From Bradyrhizobium sp. CB82 (lineage in GTDB: Bacteria > Pseudomonadota > Alphaproteobacteria > Rhizobiales > Xanthobacteraceae), in assembly GCF_029714405.1 (NCBI RefSeq), contig NZ_CP121650.1, positions 3,849,001 through 3,913,000 of the forward strand: a DNA stretch of 64,000 nucleotides. Reading direction: 5' to 3'. Below, in pieces: positions 54,398 to 61,890 of this stretch. The notes under the pieces were generated by a model. It was not told the DNA's origin. It did not search any database and was given only the letters and a program-made list of their open reading frames with translations. Every line of letters starts with the position of its first letter. The first letter of the stretch is position 1. The position numbers and the translations under genes are program-made.

Positions 54398-56553
54398 GCC
54401 AGCGCCTCGAGCGCCGGACGCCGGCGGTCGCGTCGCCGTTGCAGCCAGCCGATCACGGCCATGGCGACCTTGGACTTGAACCTGTCCCAGCCGGTCGGAT
54501 TGTGAATGACGTCGGCGCGATAGAAGGAGGGGCAGAGCACGGCCGCTTCGGCGACTTCGCCGCAATTGCCGCAGCCGACGCAGGAATTGTCGATTGCCGC
54601 AACGGGATCGTCGCGCAAGGGATCGTCCAGTTGCTTCACCGAGAGCGACGGGCAGCCCGACAGGCGGATGCAGGCATGGTCCCCGGTGCAGACGTCCTCA
54701 TCGACGCCGAAACGTTCCTTGACGATACGCACGCCGTCCTTGATTGCCTTGTTCATCTGCGGCTTCACGCGGCGCTGCTTGTTCAGCATGCATTCGGAGG
54801 AGGCGACGATGACCTTGGGGCCTTCCTCCCTCGTCGTCAGCGCTTCCTTCAGTGTGTCGCGCATCCGGCCGACGTCGTAGGTGCGGTCGATCTGCCGGAC
54901 CCATTGCCCGCCGATACCCTTCACGGCCTGCACGATCGAATTATTGGTATTGCGCCGCTTGTTGATCGCGCGCGACGACAGGATGTCCTGACCACCGGTC
55001 GCCGAGGTGTAGTAGTTGTCGACGATGACGAACACGCCGTCGTGCTTGTTGAAGACGGCATTGCCGATGCCGCTGGTCAGTCCGTTGTGCCAGAAACCGC
55101 CGTCGCCCATCACGGCGATCGAGCGCTTGTCCGCCTTGACGTTGAAGGCCGAAGTCGAGGCCGGCCCGAGGCCAAAGCCCATGGTCGTCGCGCCGATATT
55201 GAAGGGCGGAAGGATCGAGAACAGATGGCAGCCGATATCGGCCGAGACGTGATGCTGGCCAAGCTCCTCCTCGACGAGCTTCATGGCGGCGAAGATCGGC
55301 CGCTCCGGGCAGCCGGTGCAAAGGCCGGGCGGACGTGCCGGCACCACCTGCCTCAACTTCTCGACGGCAGGGTGACGAAGCACGGGTGTTGCGTCCGGCG
55401 CCGGCGGCCGGTTGCCTAGCAGTCTCGGATCGGTCTTCTCCAGGAATTCACGGACGCCGTCGAGCAGGACCTGCGCGGTATAGTCTCCGCCCATCGGCAG
55501 CACGTCCTTGCCGTGGACGCGCGCGTTGATGTCCTTGCGGCGCAGGACCGTGTTGATCGCCTGCTCCAGATATTCGGGCTGGCCTTCCTCGACAATGAGA
55601 ATGACGTCCTTGCCGACGCAAAACTCCGCAACCTCCGTATCGATGACGGGGTAGGTGACGTTCATGACGTAGAGCGGAACCTGGGTGTTGCCGTAGGCGT
55701 CCGACAGACCGAGATATTGAAGTGCGCGGATGACATTGTTGTACATCCCGCCCTGCATGATGATGCCGACCTTGCCCTGCTTCGGCCCCATCCGTTCGTT
55801 CAGCTTGTTCTCCCGGATGAAGTTGATGGCCGCGGGCATCCGCGTCCTGATCTTCTCCTGCTCGTGCTCGTAGGCCGCCGGCGGCAGCACGATGCGGCCG
55901 ACGTCGCGCCTGGGATTGTTCAGCGCATCCTTGATGGTATGCGCCGGCCGGACATTGTCCTTGCAGACAAAGCTTCCATGCATGTGGCAGGCGCGGACGC
56001 GAACCTCGAGCATCACGGGCGTGCTCGAGACTTCCGAGAGCTCAAAGCCCTTCTCGATCAGGTTGACGATGCATTCATGATCGGGACGCGGATCCAGCAG
56101 CCACATCTGCGACTTCATTGCGAAGGCATGGGTCCGCTCCTGCATGATGGACGAGCCCTCGCCGTAGTCCTCGCCGACGATGACCATCGTGCCGCCGGTG
56201 ACGCCGCCCGATGCCAAATTGGCGAGCGCGTCGGAGGCCACGTTGGTGCCGACGGTCGACTTCCATGCCACCGCGCCACGGAGCGGATACATGACCGAAG
56301 CCGACAGCATCGCCGCAGCGGCGGCTTCGTTGGCGGAGCTCTGGAAGACGACGCCGAGATCGTCGAGCACATCCTTGGCGTCGGCGAGCACGTCCATCAG
56401 GTGCGAGATCGGCGAGCCCTGATAGCCGCCGACATAGGCGACACCCGATTGCAGGAGTGCCTTGGTGATGGCGAGGATGCCTTCGCCGCGGAAGGTGTCG
56501 CCGTCGCCGAGCCGGAGATCCTCGACTTCGCGAGCAAAAGATCGTTCAGCCAT
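54394..56553 (-). CDS. iorA: Indolepyruvate ferredoxin oxidoreductase alpha-like protein
   Basis: A 719-residue thiamine-diphosphate and iron-sulfur enzyme subunit. The N-terminal pyrimidine domain has GYQGSPISHLMDVLA, the central core has CTGCPERPIFAAMKL, the thiamine motif begins GDGGFWHNGL, and the C-terminus holds Fe-S cysteines (CIRLSGCPSL and CVGCGNCGEVAEA). It is transcribed with iorB, divergent from the nitrilase across a 14-bp perfect palindrome. Presence in an aerobic aromatic cluster suggests a catabolic step yielding an aryl-CoA. Confidence 0.9.
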   Translation of the reverse strand: MAERSFAREVEDLRLGDGDTFRGEGILAITKALLQSGVAYVGGYQGSPISHLMDVLADAKDVLDDLGVVFQSSANEAAAAAMLSASVMYPLRGAVAWKSTVGTNVASDALANLASGGVTGGTMVIVGEDYGEGSSIMQERTHAFAMKSQMWLLDPRPDHECIVNLIEKGFELSEVSSTPVMLEVRVRACHMHGSFVCKDNVRPAHTIKDALNNPRRDVGRIVLPPAAYEHEQEKIRTRMPAAINFIRENKLNERMGPKQGKVGIIMQGGMYNNVIRALQYLGLSDAYGNTQVPLYVMNVTYPVIDTEVAEFCVGKDVILIVEEGQPEYLEQAINTVLRRKDINARVHGKDVLPMGGDYTAQVLLDGVREFLEKTDPRLLGNRPPAPDATPVLRHPAVEKLRQVVPARPPGLCTGCPERPIFAAMKLVEEELGQHHVSADIGCHLFSILPPFNIGATTMGFGLGPASTSAFNVKADKRSIAVMGDGGFWHNGLTSGIGNAVFNKHDGVFVIVDNYYTSATGGQDILSSRAINKRRNTNNSIVQAVKGIGGQWVRQIDRTYDVGRMRDTLKEALTTREEGPKVIVASSECMLNKQRRVKPQMNKAIKDGVRIVKERFGVDEDVCTGDHACIRLSGCPSLSVKQLDDPLRDDPVAAIDNSCVGCGNCGEVAEAAVLCPSFYRADVIHNPTGWDRFKSKVAMAVIGWLQRRRDRRRPALEALA

Positions 56554-56568
56554 TGCACCCTCCAGAAA

Positions 56569-56582
56569 TATGCTATAGCATA
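56569..56582. promoter_or_regulatory. Perfect 14-bp palindrome, candidate MarR operator
   Basis: TATGCTATAGCATA is fully self-complementary and lies 16 bases upstream of the iorA start, in the 127-base gap to the divergent nitrilase. Symmetric AT-rich sites of this size are typical of MarR dimers, and two MarR genes lie 4-5 kb away. One regulator could control both directions. Confidence 0.58.
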
Positions 56583-56680
56583 CGTTTACATGTGAAGTAA
56601 GTCAACGCTGCGCCATGCGGTCACGCTTGCGGACCTCTGCTCCGACAAGGCGATCATGAGCCAGCGACAGGGTAGGGCCG

Positions 56681-57703
56681 ATGCTGAAGCTGCCGCGCTT
56701 TAAAGCTGCCGCCGTCCAGGCTTCACCTGTATATCTCAACGAGGGCGCCACCGTCGACAAGGCGGCCTCACTGGTGCGTGAGGCAGCGGCCAATGGCGCG
56801 CGGCTCGTCGCGTTCCCCGAAGTGTTCGTTCCCGGCTATCCCTATTGGAACTGGATCACCGATCCCGTCACCGGCAGCGCATGGTTCGAAAAGCTCGTCA
56901 GGGAATCCGTGCTCGTGCCGGGGCCGGAGATCGACGTCGTCCGGAAGGCCGCGCGCGATGCCGAATGCTGCGTCGTGCTGGGTGTGAACGAGCGCAGCCC
57001 GGTGTCGCTCGGCGCCATCTACAACACGCTGGTCTTCATCGGCCCGGATGGCGCGCTGCTCGGCAAGCACCGCAAGCTGGTGCCGACCTGGGCGGAAAAG
57101 CTGACCTGGACCGGCGGTGACGGGTCGAGCCTCAAGGTCTATGATACCGAGATCGGGCCGCTCGGAGCGCTTGCGTGCGGCGAGAACACCAACACGCTCG
57201 CGCGCTTCGCGCTGCTGGGGCAGGGCGAACTCGTGCACGTCGCAAGCTATATCTCCCTGCCCGTTGCGCCACCCGACTACGACATGGCGGAGGCGATCAA
57301 GTTGCGCGGGATTGCCCACTCCTTCGAAGGCAAGATCTTTACGATCGTCTCCTGCTCGACCGTCTCGGAGGAGATCATCTCGGCCATGGAGAAAGTCGTT
57401 CCCGATGCGCGGGCACGATTGCAGCGCAAGTCCAGCGCATTCTCCGGCATCATCGGCCCGGATGGCCGCGTGGTCGGCGAGCCCCTGATCGACGACGAAG
57501 GCATCGTCTATGCCGACATCGATCTCGGCCGCTGCATCCAGCCGAAGCAGATGCATGACATCGTCGGGCACTACAACCGGTTCGATATTTTCGATTTGCG
57601 GGTCAACCGTCGTCCGCTGGCGCCGCTCGGCCTGGCAGAAACAGAGCGTGTCGCAGGGGAAGAGCAGGTGGGCTTCTCGTCAATTCCCGGCAAATCGGAA
57701 TGA
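56681..57703 (+). CDS. Nitrilase superfamily carbon-nitrogen hydrolase
   Basis: A 340-residue hydrolase. The catalytic triad regions are visible: Glu in VAFPEVFVPGYPYW, Lys in LLGKHRKLVPTW and Cys in GALACGENTNTLARF (about residue 166). The CGENTN form marks a nitrilase subgroup distinct from the CWEH plant-type sequence. It could hydrolyse a nitrile such as indole-3-acetonitrile to the acid that the cluster degrades, but the substrate is unproven. It is divergent from iorA. Confidence 0.85.
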   Translation: MLKLPRFKAAAVQASPVYLNEGATVDKAASLVREAAANGARLVAFPEVFVPGYPYWNWITDPVTGSAWFEKLVRESVLVPGPEIDVVRKAARDAECCVVLGVNERSPVSLGAIYNTLVFIGPDGALLGKHRKLVPTWAEKLTWTGGDGSSLKVYDTEIGPLGALACGENTNTLARFALLGQGELVHVASYISLPVAPPDYDMAEAIKLRGIAHSFEGKIFTIVSCSTVSEEIISAMEKVVPDARARLQRKSSAFSGIIGPDGRVVGEPLIDDEGIVYADIDLGRCIQPKQMHDIVGHYNRFDIFDLRVNRRPLAPLGLAETERVAGEEQVGFSSIPGKSE

Positions 57704-57744
57704 CGGTTCGGGACGCGTCGAACAGGCGACGTCGTGAGACAGAC

Positions 57745-57804
57745 TTCAGGACAAGACGCTTCAGGACAAGACGCTTCAGGACAAGACGCTTCAGGACAAG
57801 ACTT
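57745..57804 (+). repeat. Tandem 15-bp repeat, about four copies
   Basis: The unit TTCAGGACAAGACGC is repeated head to tail, three full copies plus a fourth that ends GACTT. It sits between the nitrilase stop and the ribosome site of the bicupin dioxygenase (GGAGGA at 57805-57810). If translated from a GTG at 57734 it would add ASGQD repeats, but the ATG at 57815 is the better start, so it lies in the leader. Confidence 0.93.
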
Positions 57805-57814
57805 GGAGGATAGG

Positions 57815-58921
57815 ATGCGCGAGAACGTGATCGGCCGGTCCAATGTCGAAGACACGCCCGAGCTGAAGGCCTACTACAAGGATCTCGAAAAGTACGAAGC
57901 CGGCGCGCTCTGGACGGTCGCCAACAAGATCGAGCCATGGCAGCCGCAATCCGCCTCCGTTCCCGTTCTCTGGCGCTACAACGATTTGCGCGAGCACGTG
58001 CTGCGCTCGGTCGAGCTGGTTTCGCCGGAGAAGGCGGGGCGGCGGGTGATCTACCTGAACAATCCAGGCCGCCGCGATGTGTCGGCCGCGGTCGGCTGGC
58101 TCTATTCGGGACTGCAGGTAATGCATCCCGGCGAAGTCGCTACCGCACACGCGCACTCGGCTTCGGCCCTCCGCTTCATCATGGAAGGGGCTGGCGCCTA
58201 CACCATTGTCGACGGCCACAAGATGACGCTCGGCGCACGGGATTTCGTGCTGACGCCGAACGGCACCTGGCATGAGCACGGGGTGGAAGGCAATGGCTCG
58301 GTGTGCATTTGGCAGGATGGCTTGGACATCCCGCTCGTCAATGCGCTGGAAGCCAATTTCTTCGTCGTGCATCCGAAGATCCAGCAGGAGGAGTCCGGCT
58401 ATCCCGTGGACGACATGACCAAGACCTGGGGAAATCCCGGTCTTCGGCCGGCCGACTCGCGCTGGTCGAAGGGCTATTCACCCATGTTCAAATATGAGTG
58501 GGAGCCGACTTACGATTCCTTGCGCAAATATGGCGCTGCGACCGATGGGTCGCCCTACGACGGCATTCTCATGAACTATGTCAATCCGATCACGGGCGGG
58601 CACGTGATGCAGACGATCGGCGCGAGCATGCAGTTGCTGCGGCCGGGCGAGAACACGAAGTCGCATCGGCACACCGGTAGCTTCATCTACCAGGTCGCCA
58701 AGGGCCGCGGCTATTCGGTGATCGGCGGCAAGCGCTTCGAATGGGAGGAGCGCGACATCTTCTGCGTTCCCTCCTGGGCCTGGCACGAGCACGGCAACGC
58801 GTCCGAAAGCGAGGACGCCTGCCTGTTCTGCTTCAACGATCTGCCCGTCATTGAGGGCCTCGGTCTCTACCGGGAAGAGGCCTATGGCGACAACGCCGGG
58901 CACCAGCCGGCCGCTGCCTGA
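57815..58921 (+). CDS. Gentisate 1,2-dioxygenase-like bicupin (two metal sites)
   Basis: A 368-residue bicupin related to the enzyme at 44479 but different. The N-terminal cupin has ATAHAHSASALRF and TWHEHGVEG; the C-terminal cupin has KSHRHTGSFIYQVAKG and WAWHEHGN, so both halves keep full sets of histidines. Classical gentisate dioxygenase uses only one site. Related enzymes include 5-nitrosalicylate and 1-hydroxy-2-naphthoate dioxygenases, so a substituted salicylate or aminohydroxybenzoate is a possible substrate. Start ATG 57815 follows GGAGGATAGG. Confidence 0.85.
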   Translation: MRENVIGRSNVEDTPELKAYYKDLEKYEAGALWTVANKIEPWQPQSASVPVLWRYNDLREHVLRSVELVSPEKAGRRVIYLNNPGRRDVSAAVGWLYSGLQVMHPGEVATAHAHSASALRFIMEGAGAYTIVDGHKMTLGARDFVLTPNGTWHEHGVEGNGSVCIWQDGLDIPLVNALEANFFVVHPKIQQEESGYPVDDMTKTWGNPGLRPADSRWSKGYSPMFKYEWEPTYDSLRKYGAATDGSPYDGILMNYVNPITGGHVMQTIGASMQLLRPGENTKSHRHTGSFIYQVAKGRGYSVIGGKRFEWEERDIFCVPSWAWHEHGNASESEDACLFCFNDLPVIEGLGLYREEAYGDNAGHQPAAA

Positions 58922-58969
58922 CACGTCATCGCTCGTTTTCAGAGCTCAACCGAAAGAGTCGGATCAAGC

Positions 58970-59878
58970 ATGCGCCTCGTCACTTACACCTTGGGCTCCA
59001 GCGGTGCCTGTCTCGGCGTCCTCGTCAACGGATTGGTTGTCGACGTCGGGCGCTTTGGCGCGTCGCGCGATCTCGCATGGCCGAGCGACATGCTGTCGCT
59101 CATCGACAACAGCGTGACTCTGCTGCCGGCGCTGAGGGACGCTCTGGAGAGTGCAAATGGCCGCTTCCCGGCCGGCTCTGCGGTTGCGGTCGAGGATGTG
59201 AAGCTGCAGGCTCCGATCCCGCGCCCGCGAAAGAACATTTTCGGCATCGGGCTGAACTATCGCGCGCACGTGGCGGAGTCCGCCAAGAGCCTGGATACCG
59301 ACAAGGACCTGCCGAAGCAGCCGGTCGTCTTCTCCAAGCCGCCGACCTCTGTGATCGGTCCGGGGGCCGCGATTCAGCACAACGCCAAGATGACACAGCA
59401 GCTCGACTGGGAGGTCGAGCTCGCGGTCATCATCGGCAAGACCGCTACGCGCATCGCAGTCGAAAAGGCGATGGAGCACGTCTTCGGTTATTCGGTGATG
59501 ATCGACATCTCCGCGCGCGACAATCGCCGCGCCGGCCAGTGGATATTCTCAAAAGGCATGGACACCTATGCGCCGTTCGGCCCCTGCATCGTCACTGCGG
59601 ACGAGATTCCAAACCCGCATGATCTGCGGCTCTGGCTGACGAAGAATGGCGTCATGAAGCAGGATTCCAACACGAAATACATGATCTTCGATATCCCGGT
59701 GCTGATCGCGGACATCTCGTCGGGCATGACGCTCGAGCCCGGCGACATCATCGCGAGCGGCACGCCTGAAGGCGTCGGCGCCGGCATGAGCCCCCAGGAA
59801 TGGCTATGGCCGGGCGACGTTGTGGAAGCAGGCGTCGATGGCGTCGGTGTCATCAGGCATCCCGTCGTTGCGATCTGA
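58970..59878 (+). CDS. Fumarylacetoacetate hydrolase-family protein
   Basis: A 302-residue FAH-fold hydrolase with an N-terminal extension. Catalytic-region blocks are FGIGLNYRAHVAES, VVFSKPPTSVIG, metal-ligand residues in DWEVELAVIIG and MIDISARDNRR, and the C-terminal GTPEGVGAG. It differs from the shorter hydrolase at 45548 and presumably acts on the ring-opened product of the bicupin dioxygenase next to it. Its stop overlaps the thioesterase ATG (TGATG). Confidence 0.88.
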   Translation: MRLVTYTLGSSGACLGVLVNGLVVDVGRFGASRDLAWPSDMLSLIDNSVTLLPALRDALESANGRFPAGSAVAVEDVKLQAPIPRPRKNIFGIGLNYRAHVAESAKSLDTDKDLPKQPVVFSKPPTSVIGPGAAIQHNAKMTQQLDWEVELAVIIGKTATRIAVEKAMEHVFGYSVMIDISARDNRRAGQWIFSKGMDTYAPFGPCIVTADEIPNPHDLRLWLTKNGVMKQDSNTKYMIFDIPVLIADISSGMTLEPGDIIASGTPEGVGAGMSPQEWLWPGDVVEAGVDGVGVIRHPVVAI

Positions 59879-60310
59879 TGACGACGTTCTCGTTGGGGCG
59901 CGAGCTGAGGTTCGGGGATTGCGATCCCTCAGGCATCGCCTACTTCCCGTCCTACCTCAACATCCTCAACGGGGTCGTCGAGGAATTCTGGGCGACCATC
60001 GGTTTTCCCTGGCCCGAACTGATCAAGGTCCGCAAGATCGGGACGCCCACGGTGCATCTGACCTGCGATTTTTCCCGTCCATCGAGCTTCGGTGACCACC
60101 TGACGTTCGCCCTGCATTCGCAAGGTCGGCGGCTCATCGCTGCATTTGGCCCATACCGTCTCAGGCGCGGACGGCATACGCTGGCGAGCCCGGCAGATCC
60201 TTGCCGCAACCTCGCTTGTGGATCATCGTGCACTTCCATGGCCCGATGATATTCGCACAGCGCTCGCGGCGCATTTGCATGCCGACGAGGAAGCCGAGGC
60301 GACGCCGTGA
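59878..60310 (+). pseudogene. Frameshifted 4-hydroxybenzoyl-CoA thioesterase-like gene
   Basis: The first about 80 residues read a hotdog thioesterase (RFGDCDPSGIAYFPSYLNIL with the catalytic Asp). Near 60119-60130 the similarity moves to the next frame, which continues KVGGSSLHLAHTVSGADGI, RWRARQILAATSLV and ends EAEATP at a TGA at 60308. The original frame runs on to 60249 with unrelated sequence. One extra base, or two missing, explains it. Overlaps with both neighbours are still of the TGATG type, so the break is recent or a sequence error. Confidence 0.8.
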
Positions 60311-61032
60311 TGATCTCGTTCTTCATGACATTCTCTGATCCCGCCGGCAAACGGCGCATCCAATCCGAGGATCTTGCGGCCGCCGCAGCAATGGTCGGAT
60401 CGATCCCGGAGATGACCGAGGGCCTCCTGTTCACGCCGCTCGATCAATCGGTCGACCATCCCTACAAGGCTGATGGGGCCGGCCCCCTGTTGGCGCTTCA
60501 ATTGCGGTTTCGGGATCTATTCGCGTGCGAGGCCGTTCTGGATCGATGCGGAGTTCCTGCCAACCTCGCTGCGGGCGAGGGGCTATCGAGCCTGTCCGGA
60601 TTGGACGTCACGCATCAGGTAATGCTGACGCGCTCCTTTCCCGTCGATCTCGCCGAGCACCCCAAGGGCGAAGACCCCAAGGGCACGGCAATCCCGTGCA
60701 GCTACCTCGTGCACTATCCCGGCCCGGCCGAGGACATGAATGCCTGGAACCTGCACTATCTGGAGCACCATCCATCGATCATGCGGACCTTTCCGAACGT
60801 GCGGCAGATCGAGATCTATACGCGCATCGATTGGGTCGACCGGTTGCCGTCGCGACGGGTCGAGCACATGCAGCGCAACAAGCTGGTGTTCGACAGCCCG
60901 GAAGCCCTCTCGCACGCGCTCGGCTCCGATGTGATCAAGCGCATGCGTCAGGACTTCGTCCATTTCCCGCCATTCTCAGGCGGCAACAAGCATTTTCCGA
61001 TGCTGACGAGGACGGTTCGGCCCAAGAATTAA
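60310..61032 (+). CDS. EthD-like domain protein
   Basis: A 240-residue protein of the dimeric alpha/beta-barrel type; the C-terminal half is EthD-like (HYPGPAEDMNAWNLHYLEHH, then MQRNKLVF). EthD proteins occur in catabolic clusters as accessory or decarboxylase-like proteins, so the exact reaction is unknown. ATG 60310 overlaps the thioesterase stop; a GTG at 60307 is also in frame. It is the last gene of the second half of the aromatic island. Confidence 0.72.
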   Translation: MISFFMTFSDPAGKRRIQSEDLAAAAAMVGSIPEMTEGLLFTPLDQSVDHPYKADGAGPLLALQLRFRDLFACEAVLDRCGVPANLAAGEGLSSLSGLDVTHQVMLTRSFPVDLAEHPKGEDPKGTAIPCSYLVHYPGPAEDMNAWNLHYLEHHPSIMRTFPNVRQIEIYTRIDWVDRLPSRRVEHMQRNKLVFDSPEALSHALGSDVIKRMRQDFVHFPPFSGGNKHFPMLTRTVRPKN

Positions 61033-61055
61033 AGGATGAGTTTTGGGTGAATCAG

Positions 61056-61139
61056 TGCGATGCCGAGGATTCACCTCTCCCGGAGGGAGAGGTCGGATCG
61101 CATCGACAGATGCGATCCGGGTGAGGGGTTACAGTCTCA
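61056..61139 (+). repeat. 84-bp palindromic repeat, copy 2
   Basis: It is identical to the reverse complement of 25801-25884 except at two positions. It starts 24 bases after the EthD-like stop. The arms GGATCGCATC/GATGCGATCC and ACCTCTCC/GGGAGAGGT-like form two hairpins, so it may also act as a transcript end. Confidence 0.92.
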
Positions 61140-61191
61140 GTGTCGGCCTGCCCTCGATACGCTCCCCTTTGAATCGATTGTTCCCGCGGTT

Positions 61192-61611
61192 CTAGCAGTC
61201 CGTCGCCTTTTTCTGGGACGGTGCGGGCTCGGCAGCACCGGCTGTCGCCTTCTTTGATTGTTCAGTGGGCTCGGGGCGGGTCTGCTCGACCGTGCCTGCC
61301 GTTTTATCCGGTGACTGCTCGGAGGGTGCGGGCCGGGTCGTCGTCGATTGCTCGGCAGCGGTAGGCTGGCTCTGCATCTGGCGCTGGGCGTCTTCCGACG
61401 ACGTTGCGGTATGCTCCGAGGCTTTGTTCATCGAAGACGTCGGCGGATGCTGCTGGGTATCGGTTGCTGTGGAGCCAGTGGTTTGTCCGGTATAGCCGGG
61501 CACATTTCCCGATCCTGCATCGCGGCTCGCCGTGTTGCAGGGACCGGCGTACACCGAGCTGGTGCTGAACACGAGCAAGGCGCCCAAGATCATAAGTGCG
61601 TAAGCAATCAT
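61192..61611 (-). CDS. Small secreted Ser/Thr/Gln-rich protein
   Basis: A 139-residue protein with a signal peptide (ALMILGALLVFSTSSVYA, cleavage near residue 22) followed by low-complexity sequence rich in Ser, Thr, Gln, Pro and Ala, a Cys shortly after the signal and one at the C-terminus. GGAGAAGGA lies before the ATG at 61611. I do not recognise a domain. The composition suggests an exported, possibly cell-surface or matrix protein. Confidence 0.68.
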   Translation of the reverse strand: MIAYALMILGALLVFSTSSVYAGPCNTASRDAGSGNVPGYTGQTTGSTATDTQQHPPTSSMNKASEHTATSSEDAQRQMQSQPTAAEQSTTTRPAPSEQSPDKTAGTVEQTRPEPTEQSKKATAGAAEPAPSQKKATDC

Positions 61612-61890
61612 AGTCCTTCTCCTTAGCTGGAGTCCGGATGGTTGAACAAAAGTCCGCGGCCTTTCGTTCCGAGCGCGTGAGAGCAGCGCCAAGGATGACG
61701 AGTGGCCGAGTTCCCCGGCTAAAATCGCGCGCCGAAAGTCGACGCAAGGAAGCGGGGTCGGGTTCGAGGTCGCAATGCGTCAATCGCGTCGTCGGTAGTG
61801 GGCCCGACCCCGACCCTGCATGCCGCGGACCATCGCTGGCGTCGGGCTTGCGAGAGAATTCGGTCGCGCTATCCCCATTTGCCCGGCGCA

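Noticed and set aside
52769..54505. A 578-codon plus-strand frame opposite iorB
   Set aside because: It is antisense to a well-supported gene, His/Asp/Gly-rich, and resembles no known family.
57734..57814. N-terminal extension of the bicupin dioxygenase made of ASGQD repeats
   Set aside because: The ATG at 57815 has a good ribosome site and starts the conserved sequence, so the repeat is more likely in the leader.
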